Shown: in pieces, positions 21,654 to 34,777 of the stretch
Numbering within the stretch: position 1 is the first letter of the stretch
How the letters are laid out: each line of letters starts with the position of its first letter
Source of the DNA: Pyrrhoderma lamaoense
Lineage: Eukaryota; Basidiomycota; Agaricomycetes; Hymenochaetales; Hymenochaetaceae
Assembly: GCA_002794735.1 (NCBI GenBank)
Contig: NBAZ01000001.1
Coordinates: 3,472,001 to 3,536,000, forward strand
Direction of reading: 5' to 3'
Length of the DNA: 64,000 nucleotides
Translations under genes and position numbers: made by a program
The notes under the pieces: model-generated
The model's input: only the letters and a program-made list of their open reading frames with translations
Database searches by the model: none
Told to the model about the DNA's origin: nothing

Positions 21654-24600
21654 ACTTGTAGGGAAAAAAAAGGTGCTGGAACATGAGAGCTAACGAAGAA
21701 AAGGACGGAAAGACGGGAGATCTCTTCATAGAGAAAAGAGAGAATAAAGTCACACTCCATGAGCGATGAGCACGAGAGCTAAGCACCAAAGAAGACGGCT
21801 CCTTGCAACATACGACCGATCGACCGACCAGGCGAGTGAACATCTCCCCCTCCCCTCCTGCCTTTGCAAAAACATCAACGTCGGCTTGAGTTACGATTAC
21901 GAGAAGAGCGAGATTTATATCCCAATCCTTTCCCTTCCCTTCCTTGTATTCTTCGTCCCTTTTTCCCTTCGTTCACCCCGCCCATATACCCAATCTTTTT
22001 CTTTCCATTCCGTTTCCATTCAAATTCAACCCGCACGTCCTCGACCTCGACATCCTCAGCGGACCCCGATCCAACGATCCAAAAAAATTACAGTCACCCC
22101 ATGGATAAAGGCTGCACCCCCTCTCAAGTCCCTTCGACAGAGGCCAAAGCGACGATATATATTTTTAAAACAAGAGGATGATGACAAATACGTGTGTGTA
22201 CCCTCGCGGACACCAGAACCCACCTTCCTCCCTCTCCCTCTCTCCGTATTAGTTCCCCCCTCTCTCTCCCTCTCCCTTCGAACCCGAACTCGAATTCAAA
22301 CCAATTATCAAGCATCAGTCGCCAATCAAACACATGAACGTGAACCGTGAACGGGAACCGCGAAACGTGTTTTTTATTCTTCATCTTGGCCCGAAAGGGT
22401 AAAAAAAACAAAACATACGCACATTCCGAGTTCGCAAAAAAGGAGTTGATGGACAATGAGCAAATAAGCGAGGAAAAGAGGTTATAGGGAAATAGGGAAA
22501 CAAAAGGGGAGAGAGGATGAGAGGATGAAAAGGAGGCAGTGCTGCGCCGCGAACCGACTCCCGGTGCCGGAACCTTCCTCTCTCTCTTCTCTCTTCTCTC
22601 CATTCTGGTTTTTTTTGAACCCTTTCCCACTTCCCCAACCCTGTGCTAGTAGACCAGAACCATAATATGATTATCATATCACGCATCATATCATATATCA
22701 TATGCAATCCGGAGACCCTCCCCCCTCCCTTCCCTTTGTCACGCGCATTACCGGAGGGGGAGGATACCAGACCAGATAATACAAAAAGGGAAAGGATAAC
22801 ATTTTATCTTTATCAATGCACAATTTGTGATCGGTGTAAGAATAGATGACGCAGATGCGTTTACGTGGCATTGGGGGAGAGGAAGGGGCCGTAGAAATGC
22901 AACACATATCTGAGTTCTGGAGTAGGGTTAAGCTCACGCATGGATGGATCTACCCAACTTGTTGTGTGCAAAAGTGTGTCACGGGGGTGGTGATGATGAT
23001 GACGATGCTGAATAAGAACCAACGGACACGGGGAGGAGATCGATAGGAAGCAGCCGGGAGTCCAAGAAGACGAAGGACCTAGGAGGGGGAGAGAGCTTGG
23101 AAGAAAGACCGGACTCGGACGGAATCATGGAAGGGGAAGAGGGAATGAGAGAGTTTGTGGAACGGACGTGTTAAGCCGATGACGTTGAGAGAGGAGATGT
23201 GACGAGGCGAAGAGGGAAGATATTAAGACGCGTGACCAAGGCGGATAGGCAGGCACGGACGTCCATAAGAGAAATGTCTAGTATAGTATAGAGGATGAGA
23301 GAGCAGGTCCCGGACGCACACAGTGCGATGGAACGACAAGAGAGATGAGAGAGAGAGAGAAATAAGTGGATATGATAAAGAGGAGAATATGCGAAGAGAT
23401 AACAATGCGACAGACTGTGTTGCAGGAGTGAGTGAGTGAGTGAGATGGTGACGATGGTATGAGAAAGGGAACGTACGGCAGTGATAACAGACGGGAGTGA
23501 TGAAACAATGCAAGAAAGGAGAGAGGAATGATACTAGGCGGATATGCAGGCGTAGAGTAGAGGTGAAGAGTAGCAGCAGCAGCACAGATGATGTATATAT
23601 AGATAGAGACGAGTGTTGGAGAAGAGGAAGGGGTGACGACGGGAGGAACGTCATCGACACTCATCCCTTGAAGGGACAGTTGTTAGCATGCGAGTTGCGA
23701 TAACCGCAATGGCAGCACTGCGCGGAGGAGTGGTCGACAGGGACGGCGGTCGACGACAAGAGAGGCAGGATGACGATGACGAAGCGGAGGAGGAGGATGA
23801 CGCCTTGTATGACGAAGAGGATGCGTTCATTGTTTGGGACGGTGAGTGTGTTTGTGTGTGTATGTTCAACGTAGAGCAAGAGGAGTGGAAGCGAAGTCAG
23901 CTTGTTCTGGGGGGAGAGAGGAGACAGGACAGGCCATCGCTTTATATTTCCTCGAGGACACGGGACAGTCAGTCCATCGGAGTCGGAGGACGGGTAGGAG
24001 CTGCAGTAGTAGCAGTAGTAGTAGCAGTAGCAATACCAGTAGTTAGTACTAGTACTAGTAGCAGCAGGAGCAGCAGTAGTCAGTACGGATGGACAGAAGA
24101 GAGAGAGAGGCGCTGCCCATTCCGTCGATGAAATCTCCCCCCAATCTCAAGATGATAACACTCCCCGGGGACTCGTAGGGACCCCAAGAACAGGCCCGTG
24201 ACCGGCCCAAGAGATGGGGAAGGGAGAGAGGTGCGCCAAAGACCTGAGACCGCGAGAGAGCCCTTCGGCCGCTCGTCCATCCGGCTGCGCAAGGGGCCTG
24301 TGTCCCTGCCTCCCCCGGCCCATTCGGATCTGTCGTCCCCCTTCTGTTGCTGCTCTCTCTTTCTCTCTGCTCTCTTCCTCTCTTTCTCTCTTTTCGTCCC
24401 TTCTTCTTCTCCTTCTTCTTCTCTGCCTTTCTGTTCCTGATGATCGATTCCGTAATCCGCATCCCCTCCATTCCCACACACTCTCTACGCTCTCCCTTTT
24501 CCCCACTGTGACGTAGGACTCTTACAAGTTGTACGTACTTTCGTTCAGCCCCGAGCACTTTAATCCATTTTGTTACTCCGCCGCGCTAGTCTCCTTCGCT

Positions 24601-26422
24601 TGGAACGTTCCGACTTGTCCTCTCTATCCATCCATCCATCCATCCATCCCCATCATCCCATCAAACCCATCAAACCATCTCTCTCCTCTCCCCTCTCCCC
24701 TCTCTCGCTCACTCATTCTCCGCCGCGAGAAACAATGTCTTCTCCCATCCCCCATCCCCTCCGTCCCTGTCCCGCTACCTTCTTCAATCTTTTTTTCTTT
24801 CTAGATATTCTCGTTTTGTACGTACATCGTACATCGTACTTCGTTACAATCGTTACACAATACACAACTCATCTCTTTTGTCTTTGTCTCCCTTCCTCTT
24901 TCCCTTTACTCCCCTCGCGCCGCCGCCCGCCGCCGTGCGCCAACTTCTCGATCCCTCCTTCTCGTTTCTTATATATTCCCCTTCCCCTTTCCTTCCTTTC
25001 TTTTTTTCCTTTTTTCGCGAATCACGACTTGTCCGAGTCGCGTGCGCGCGTGACTTGTTCGAGATAAATTATCTCCCCCCTCCCCTCCTTTGTCTTTTGT
25101 TTTCTTGTCTTCTTATTTTCTTGTTTCTTCTTGTCTTGTCGTTATCTCTTGTCTTTGACTTTCTGTCCCGACTCGAATTCGCGTATACTCCAAACACAAT
25201 ACCCTTCTTCGCGTGTTATATGTATGTTATATAATATACCAAGTTAAGTCCGGGTATATCTAATAATATCAATCCATGTTATAGTTATAGTTACTACCCG
25301 TCGTATACCTTAATCTTTATTTCTTGAGAACATCATCATCATCATCAACAACGTTTCATCGTTCCGTTTGCTGTGTATGTGACCGACGCCGGCGTTTATT
25401 TCAACGTGTCTATGCTTCTGTGTTCTACGTTCTACGTTCTCCTTAGTCTGAAGCGATATCTAGAAATCGACTTCTACTTAATACCGCTAAGATCTCCCAA
25501 TCCCTAACTCTATGCATATACACAACAACAACAACTACTACAACGACAACAACAACGACGACGACACCGACTATACACGTACGTGTATACGGAAAGCACC
25601 GATGTGGTGTGTTTGGTGTTATCTCTTAACGAAGGTCCCACTTCTATTTTTTTAAGTTTTGTTTTTCGTTTTTTGATTGAGATTTAGATGATGGATTTGT
25701 GTTTATTATATGACGTCTAGCGTCTAACGTCTAATGTTTGACGTGTCTTTTATCCAGTATTATCATATCTTATAACTTATATCTGGTATCCTGTTATCTT
25801 ATATAATGTATTCTGGTATCATATATATGGTATTCTGTTATCATATATCACATCCCATCTATAACGTCCAAATCGACACGACTGTTCAAGGGTAAGAGTT
25901 ATTAACGATATTGATAGCTCACCGAGATCGTTATTGCGTAATCTATGTCCGCACGCACATACACACATACACGAAGAAAAAAAAGGAGGAGGGATGGAAT
26001 ACGGGCCACAACATACACAACAATGGATATTAAAAAAAAAGAAAGAAAGAGGAGAACAAAATAGCTATAATAAGTATCGAGAGATCCAATGAATGTGATT
26101 GGAAGATTCGGTTAGGGTCTGAGTTCCGAAGATTTGAGTTCAAGGGAACTCACGTTTATGGAGTGGCAATTTAAAAAAAAAAAAAGAAGAAAATAGCAGT
26201 GATCTATATACTCATATCTTAATATCTATATAAATATATTTATGTGTGCGTGGGTTATTTAATACAATACCAGAAGGTTATTGGAGAATGATGGTGGCTC
26301 CGGACTCGGGATGCGGAAAGTCTCATCGGGGGAAGTAGTTGTTTCTGTTTCTGTCCCAAAACACATTATTATGATTATATATATAAAAAGCTGTTTTGCT
26401 ATTCGCTATATTTTGGCTATAG

Positions 26423-26471
26423 TCAGATTAAGATTAGAGAATTGAATTTTCCCCGTATCGTCTTAATCTGA
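26423..26471. other. short inverted repeat
   Basis: TCAGATTAAGA (26423-26433) and its perfect complement TCTTAATCTGA (26461-26471) enclose a 27-bp loop. It could form a hairpin or be a paired regulatory site. Eleven-base arms are only weakly beyond chance in A+T-rich DNA. Confidence 0.4.
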
Positions 26472-28257
26472 TCATTGGAGGCTCCGTGTGTATCACGTAT
26501 CGTATCGAAACAAGAAACGAGAAATGAGAAACGAGAAAACAATGTATAGAGTGTAGATAGGGTATTGTATATTGTATATTGTAGGATGAATTTGTAGTAC
26601 TTGGCGGTACCGGAGTTTTTTTTGTGTTTGTGTTACAAGTACGAGTACATTTCTTTTCTACCTATCCAATAGATTAATTGCTTACCACTATTGGATAACG
26701 ATCGCTATCTTTTCTTTTCTTTTTTTCCCCTCCTTCTTCTTCTTCCTTCCCCTCCAATTTTACTACCCTTCCTTTCTTTCTTTTCTCGTGCCCGAGATTT
26801 TCTTCTTCTCGTTTCTCCTAGGATCAACGACGAACGTAGATCCAAATCAAGATGATATAGTAGTACTAGTACGAGCAATAAGTATAGAAAAAGTTAATTT
26901 ATAGAGCACCACACACACTCTCCTATTGTATATATAATCATATAATCCAATCCCGGTAGGACCGATCTCAGACCCCAATCAACGATTGGCTGATAAGTGA
27001 AATAAGAACTAAGAACGGGAAGAAAAGAAGTGGTTTACGTGTTTATTAAGAATAAAGGAAAAGAAGCTAGGTTTTTTGTGTATTAAAAAAAATTGTGTGT
27101 GCGTGCGTGTGTGGGTGGGGTGATGTGTGTGGGTAGCCCGTGGCGGAGTGTAAATGCTTCCGATGTTGACTTGATGGATGATTATCATTCTGGGTAATGG
27201 AGTTTTTTAAAAAAAAGAGATAGGGTAATCCAGATTTGAGCTTTAGAATTTTCCACACACATACATATACATATACACACGCACGCACACGCACGTATCA
27301 ATGTAAACGTAGATTTGAGATTCTGAGAGATTTCTCTCATTTTGTAAGATTTTGGTAAGATTTTGGTTCAAGACAAATTTCACACAGTTTGATTGGAAAT
27401 ATAATTCAATGAATTGTATACAAATAATATATGCGGCTTACTAATTAACATTGACAACAATACTGGATGGACCAATGGTTGTGAGTGTACGACTAGTAGT
27501 TATATAATATATTGTAGTTATGATGTTGACACTAAATTGTGATAGCTGTTTCGTACTAAAAAAAAAAAAGTAATACTAATAAGCATTATGATCATATTGT
27601 AGACTTGGACTAGGAAGCAACGCGCCGATATTTATTGATACCCTATCACAGGATCAAATTCCGGACATAATCAAGAACTCGAGTACCCGTCCCCCCATTC
27701 CCCCCATCTCAACTGTTAATTTATCAGTAGAGCTAGAGCTGAGACGTCAAGCAAGAGTCTAGACTGCTTGTTCCGTTTGTCAAAAAATCCGTGTTATAAG
27801 TACTTTTTATACGACGGAATAAGTAGAATGGATGGAAGAAAAGGGAGGTAAAGTAGGTAGTTATTGATGTGAGTGTGGAAATCGAGTCTAGCGTTTAGCA
27901 TATAACTCAGAGTCACTTCTAACTCTCTTTTTTTTTCTACTTACTTACTTTCTTCTTTCTTCTTCCTCGACTTCTTCTATCTTCTTGTCTTCTTCTTCAC
28001 CTCCCTTTCTTTTTTGCTTCTTGGAGTCCTTCTTTCTTCCTCGAAAAGTAAAGTAACCGTCCTTGATCAGTTTTTCGACTACTCCATTTGATTAATTTAC
28101 TACCGCTCTACCCCTCTCTGGAGACCACTTCCCCTCCTTCTAAATCATGCGGTTCTCTAAAATTATATGACTTAGACTAGCAAGCAAACTATTCACTTTC
28201 AAAAGTTGACTTGATGGAAAGAAGAGAAGGAGAAATAAGAAAAATTTTAAGCAAAGT

Positions 28258-28310
28258 GATCAATGATCAATGATCAATGGTCAATGATTGATTTGATTTG
28301 ATTTGATCAA
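28258..28310. repeat. GATCAAT / GATTT tandem repeat
   Basis: Four GATCAAT-type units followed by three GATTT units. Confidence 0.85.
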
Positions 28311-28519
28311 GACGTGTTAAAAAAAATCCACTAACAGGTCTTATAACCACAACCTCTTTTCGCCGCCATCACCTTTTCGTTCGCCGTTCTCCGAAAGAAT
28401 TTTTATTTATTTTAGCTTTAGTTGGGTTGGACTTGATCACCAGTTCGGACTCGAGCTCGGTAGCCCCAAGTCTCATTTCTTCTCGGAGTCCAAATTTTTG
28501 AGTCTTGATCTCCCGCCCC

Positions 28520-28552
28520 GCCGACCGACCGACCGACCGACTGATTGACTGA
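28520..28552. repeat. (GACC)n tetranucleotide repeat
   Basis: Five GACC units grading into GACT and TGAC units. Confidence 0.85.
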
Positions 28553-30350
28553 CAATCGACAGTCGACGACTCCATTACGCCCACTGTATCCCCTCCCCCC
28601 TTTCCCCGTCCCATTCCCCGTTCCGCATTCTCTCGCACTTATTTCTTCATCGGAGACTTGGAGGCTTGAGCTGTCTGTCCTTCGCTCTCCTGTCTGGTCG
28701 TTTGAACTGAATTCCATTATTTCAATATTTGAGGATTACATCATTAGGCGACTAAGTTGATTTGATTTGACCCTCTCTTCTTGCGCGGGGAATTCTATGC
28801 ATATTCTTTCTTTCTTATTCTTTTTGGAGGAGAAAAAGGAGCTGGGCGATTGATGGTCGTCTTCGTCTCTTCTTCGAACACACACTTACTTACTAACTAA
28901 CTTAACTCAAGGTATGTATATCTGAACTACTGTTCGGAGAGGAAATATCTATCTACCCATCCATCAACTAACCAACTCAAAGTAAAACAAAAACGGTCCT
29001 CTCCTTAGTCCAAGTCTTCCTAACAACCACTAACCAGAGAGAGTACGGACCCGATTAAAATAAATACATAAATATGAAAGAAAATAAAAAGTCATGAAAA
29101 CGGAGACTATTTTCCCCCGAGTTATTCGCATCACACCTAGAACCTAGAACCTAGCACCTAGTAAGTTGGAAGTTGGAAGTCGTAAGATGTAGTTTGTAAG
29201 TTATAACTAAGTCCTTCTTTCTTTCTCCTCATCCCTATCCTCCCCACCTCCTCCCCACCTCCGTCCCGACCACTCCGCACCCCGCTGTCTAGTTTTGCCA
29301 TAAAACGCTAAAGGTATACCTTATACGTACCAACAGGGCGAATATGGATTCATTTATATATATATCTTCTATCTATGGAACATCGGAGCGAAATATCCCT
29401 TTACGTGAAAGTCAAAGGGGGCATTATGGCACACACATACAACGGGATGCGACACAAAGAATACAGAGTAACGTATGCTAATGCTAATGTGTGTACGTAC
29501 AAATACAATTATATATATATGTATGTGTATGTGTGTATGTGTATAACATGTGTGTGGAACGTTAAGCATAACTGGGGTTTTAACTTTTTTTAATATAGTT
29601 TTGTAGTAAGTGGTCCGACTCGGATTTGGGGAAGGGGAAAGGGGAAATGTGGATGCAAGGTATGGAAAAGTATAGAAGATTGAAAAATAAGATTATGAAA
29701 AAAAGGTGATCGTGTGGAGAGAGAGAGATTGGAGGGACGGAGGGACGGAGGATAGAGGGAGGGGGGGTTGCGTTATGTGTTGTTCCAATTCAATTCACTA
29801 AGAGAAACGAAACGCGTTGTTTGACTTTTCTCGTAACCGCAGACTATAAGAGGAATTGAGATGTCATTGTCATGGAGTTTTCCGGATTTTTTTTTGTGGC
29901 CTTTCCCGCGGGATGGGGAATATCTATCAACAAATCACGGATCGAAATGAATATTGAAGAATGGATATCATTGGATGATGGATGACTATGATGGGTTTGG
30001 CTCATTTTCTCTCTCACTCTCGAACAGCAATAGAGTTCATTCATATAATATTCTTTTGATTTAGAGTGGATCACACTCTTTGAGGTCTCGGCCTTGGGAA
30101 AGATGAGGGTTATCAATTTTAAAATAGCAATGAAAAGTATGAGGTCTGGATAGGCTACTAGAAAGAGTTTTCAAAGGAATACTATCATATTTCATGACTT
30201 TCAAAGGTGACGAATCGTAGTCAAATGAAAAGATGAGATATTCTCCTTATTTGGAAACACATTGCAAGATACTAATAATCACGATGATATCAAACGTGCA
30301 TCACGATGACGTTCCAGTAACACCTCTATGACATATATTCTCATATATGG

Positions 30351-33300
30351 ACATTTGGTGTCTCTTACTTCTCTTTACTCCCATCCTCGCAATATTCCTT
30401 GCTTGCCATGAAACTAACGGGGGCACAAAAATGACACCCACCACCCCAAGAAAAAGAAGAGATCAAACAAATTTATAACAGGTATTTCCAATAATGACAA
30501 GCGGAAAAGATGAAGCAGCGGGTAAACGTAACGGATATTTCAAAAGGCGAGTGTAAGGAAGTATACACCCGGAGTAAAGGAGGGGGAGGTGGATGCAAAA
30601 GGTGTTTATCGACCTGAGCCTTGTACTGGCAGACGGCATGAGGCAGACAATGGACGAGAAGGAAAGGGGATCTAGTGTCATGATTTTAGAACTTCCTCGA
30701 GGTTAGGTAGTAGAGCAGAACAAGATGCTGAAGAAAGAACGGAGATTGGGACAGGAAGAGAAACCAGGGCTTACCGGGCGACTCTCCACTAGGGAGGACA
30801 TAGAAGTTAAGATAGATACTGGTACGAGTCGTTAGAGTGATGTACTGATAAGTTTGATAGTAATTGACATCAACATCGGTGAGGATTAGCAGCATTGAGG
30901 CACTGGCTTCCTTTCTTCTCTTGCTTCGGTTCTCACAATGGAAAGAGCAACGTAAAAAAAGAGTAAATATGGGTACGGGCAGATGGAATCCATAGAGTGC
31001 TTCACATCCTCTTGCTGCGGTGAGAGTTTACATTGGATGAGAGGGTTTTGGGATACGATGTTGACATCCCGCGAGTAAGTCAGGCCAAGTGGTTGGGAAC
31101 ACACAGAAAAAAACCAAACAAACTCAAATTGATTTTTGGCTTTTTTTTCTGGGTTAACTGCGATCACTCGTTTCTCTGGCTTTTACTCCTTCGTCTGGCC
31201 CTTCCATCAACTTCGCTGTATCATTCATCATCCACTTGCATCACTTCTACTCAAAAGTACACTCAGAAACTATTTTATTTGATGGCCGGGAGGGAGGCGC
31301 AGACGGGTGGAAGCGTATCCCGACCAGTAAGGGTACATACATGATGCACATGTGTATGTACGTAAATTAAGAAAACGTACCACAATGTAAAGGTGGGTAT
31401 ATGCGTTTTAGCATACTTCCGATCCGACGCTGGAGTAGCGGTGGCCATGCTTTATGTTGCACACACAAGTCCGGACCAATAAAAGAACAAAACATAGAAG
31501 TCGGTGGGTGTACGTATACTACAGACAAGTTGCACTGCAGACTAGCTAGCTCCCCTACATCCAGGAGAACAACAATGAGTCCGTCCGTCCAATTGGCTCC
31601 AAATACTATAGGGTATTCTCAATCTGACCCGCTCAGCCGCCACAACATCATCTAGCATTTACCCGTTCGAGCCGGATAAACAATTCCATTTTTTTTCATC
31701 ATTACTTGTGTCTACGCGGGTAGCTAGATATTCAAGATGCTCGACTCGTCGGGCTCTTTAAAACCCTTAGAGGGTTTTGGAATATCGGACGTTATTTCAC
31801 ATTGACAAGTTATGCGGTGGCGCCGATCACCAAGCCACCAGAAATGAAAAGGGAATGGACGAATGAGAGTGAATTGGCTTTCTTTGTGACACCAAGTCCA
31901 GGGGAATATATCAAATTAGTATTCAAATTTCAAAAAAAGGGGAGGGAGATGGGTTATCGCGATTTGGGACGGGGATTATCTGGTAAGGATATTAGGATGT
32001 TGTCTAGACTTCAGTAAAATGTGAAGCGCCGGCGACAAGTATGCACACATGTATTTACAAGTTGTTCTTTGGGTGAGTCCAGACAACGTGTCTAGACGGA
32101 AGAGTTTCAGAAAGAAGAAAGAAAATAGAGAGAGGAAAAGGTGAGTTGCGAGACGTAAAACAACGCCCTTTTCTTCCGCTAAAAGAAGTTATTGCAGGAC
32201 CGCGGGACAGAACGCTCTATGTTACTATGCAGTCTGTGTTTTATCTGATACATTTTATGATTCGTCATAAGCTTGACAGGCTTTGTTATGTCCTGTTGGG
32301 CGTGGCACCGTTTGGGTTTTGTTGGTTGGTTCCTTGAAAGATCCAAAAATTGAAAATCGGGTTTAGCGGAGGACCGGGATTCGTTTTTAGTTGTTCGATT
32401 TGTCAACTGTCCTTCCTGATCTAGAAACGAACCTTCAGGACGACCAACTTCACGGTTCTAAGTATAGCTAACATCCGTTGGGTGGGAGGAGACCAGAAGC
32501 TTAGAGTGTGCTTGGATTGTTGGTGCTGATCGGCGGAGATAGACTTACTACAGGCTATACTAGGATGGGAGTACTAAGCTCTGTCAGATTCAAACCTTAA
32601 TTTGTCTTTTCTTTCTTTTGGCTACTTTTTCTAGCTGCGTTCATAAGAGTCTCAACCAGGGCTGACTGTGCTGGTGCGACAACAATGTCTGGCTGATAGA
32701 AATGTCCGGACGAAAGAAGATATCGGGCTACAAAATTATTCTAGATAAGGGACTTGAAACATGCACGATTTGGGGTGTGGGTATGGGACAATATGAGAAG
32801 AACAATCTAATGTCAATCATCGAATAACTAGGCAATATGGAACGTCAAAGGCCGAGAACTCACATTATAGGCATAAGCAATCTTATTTAAATTGAGTGTC
32901 TTGTTAATATATTTAGACGAGCTAGCCCTTTGGATTGTGGGAATTCAAGAAGGGCTTGAGTAATGTTTTTCAAGGCCCAGGCTCTGAACATTGAATACGA
33001 AAACACTAAAACAGTCATAAACTTTGGCTGACGTCAGCGTGGGTAGATCAAGCCTGCTATGTCAATGTCTATCATCTTGTCAAGGGAAAAAAATAGGTAA
33101 AGCCTTCCTTCAAAAAGGATGTTCCGGCAAGTGATTCTCCAGTGAGATAAGAGTTTCTGTCGGAGTCCAAAATTATTTATAAAACACATGCCGGCGGAAG
33201 AGAATTGAGAGAAGTAAGGGAAGAGAAAAAGAGGGACTAATTAGAGTAACAGTTATCATTGTAATAATCATAGTACCTGCGCTAGAACGTACGTGCCTTA

Positions 33301-34777
33301 AAACAAGCGTCTCACATTCTTTTGACCGGCAGGTACTGTGGCAAATCAGTCCCGATGTTTTCATTGGCAGCCATATATATATATCTGGTATGGTCTACAG
33401 CCCTTGTCACATCTAGTGTGAAGACACATTAAAAACCTCATCAGTATCAGCCCACTTTCTGCTGCAGCTAGTGTAAGTAACAAGGTGAGATATAGCGAAT
33501 AATCAGACGTTGATGTTGAGGTTCAGGAGAGCATGATAGGATCCGCACATCTCAATAAAAAAAAGGTACTTGGGAATGACGTCTGTATTCCTAGTTTCTT
33601 TAGGATTTGTACACCAGAATTTTTCTTTTTGAGGACGAAGTGCGTATGCCTCTGAATAAGGGTCTGCCGAAATCGTGAGATGTTTACGTGGTCGAATGGA
33701 TAGAAGCACAAACTTGAAGCCTAGGTTGCATATGCATTCAATTGAACATGAAACTGAAACGGCAGATAATTGAACTGAGACTGGATTCAATGAGAATATT
33801 GAAATAGCGGGCCAATCCACCTTTTCGTTCACGAAATTATTTAGTGCTCTGGCAATCTTAGCACCCCGAATCTAAGAAAATAGAGATTATACTTGAAAAC
33901 AGCTTCCTGAGGATATTAGGAAGAGACGATCAAATCTGGATTGATTGATGAAAGAAGCACAAATACGCAAGTGGTCACTAGATCTCGCGAGCGCTGTCGC
34001 TTTTTTTGTGTGTCACTAGATCTATCTGAGTGTCTCGAAATCATATTTGTCTAAGGCATGGAAACAGTTTATTGTCACCGAGCAAGTGAGGTAATGCATA
34101 GACAGGTTTAACGATATTGATATATTGCCCACGAAGTCGGCCATATCGCGAGTTCTGAGTTCGAACCGGCAAAGATCTTGAGTTCTTTCTCTATGAAGTG
34201 CGAAATGAATGTATTTTTACTCAATTGTGAACAGAGTTTCGATAATTTTCCATCTTGGAGACGAACCAGACGCAAACCGAGGTCCCGTCACAAGCCGTCC
34301 CCAGAAAAGAGGACCCTAGAGGTATGTATGGAGACAGGTACCAGAAGCAGTATTGGATATGATGTTCGGTAGGATAAAGCCCTTACATTAGGAACGAGAA
34401 ATAGCTCGTTGATAGATGATCGCGTTTTGTGATATATATATTTTATTAAGTATCTCCAGAAACCAGGACCATGTCCAGTTGAGGTAGTACTCCCACTTTC
34501 CCAAAATACTGCTATTAGTGATCATGGAGGCAATGGCGAAGGCAATCTCGTATCGTCGTCATAATTGTGGCAGAATGAGAAAGGATAAATTTAGCATGTT
34601 TGTGACACAACAAATATTAGGCGTGACGACGCGTGTCTTCCCACGACCACTTATCCTCAAACCCATCGCGTCGCGACGAAAACATCCATTACTCACAAGA
34701 AGTATTATTCTTATTTCTAATACAGATCAGGTCCATCATTTATACGAACTGAAATTAATCAGGAAGAGGAGTCTAAG
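30351..34777. other. gene-poor region upstream of the TPX2-like gene
   Basis: Ordinary-complexity sequence, 4.4 kb. Short frames only, none with a recognised motif. A tRNA-like GAGTTCGAACC near 34155 has no pairing stems. The last few hundred bases should hold the promoter of the gene at 34778. Confidence 0.35.

Larger units (their letters stand above)
17800..30350. repeat. 12.5-kb microsatellite and purine/pyrimidine tract block
   Basis: Almost every few hundred bases holds a short tandem repeat or a strand-biased tract: pyrimidine-rich at 18200-18430 and 24340-25180, purine-rich at 20060-20340, 21250-21500 and 22400-23600. Repeat units vary from 2 to 18 bp and are unrelated, so this is not one satellite. 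The many long frames here are low-complexity (Ser/Leu/Phe or Arg/Glu) and occur on both strands, as expected from such tracts. No transposon ends, no telomere repeat and no conserved protein motif were seen. It could be a very long regulatory region, an unspliced noncoding transcript, or neutral sequence with high slippage. Confidence 0.75.

Noticed and set aside
18070..25234. Many overlapping frames of 60-194 codons on both strands
   Set aside because: All are low-complexity products of CT/GA and similar tracts (Ser/Leu/Phe or Arg/Glu runs), overlap each other in several frames and carry no domain.
17800..30350. Telomere, centromere satellite or transposon cluster
   Set aside because: No TTAGGG-type arrays, no single long-unit satellite and no terminal repeats or transposase or reverse-transcriptase motifs.
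34145..34175. tRNA-like T-arm (GAGTTCGAACC)
   Set aside because: The flanking five bases do not pair, and no acceptor, D or anticodon stem can be built upstream.
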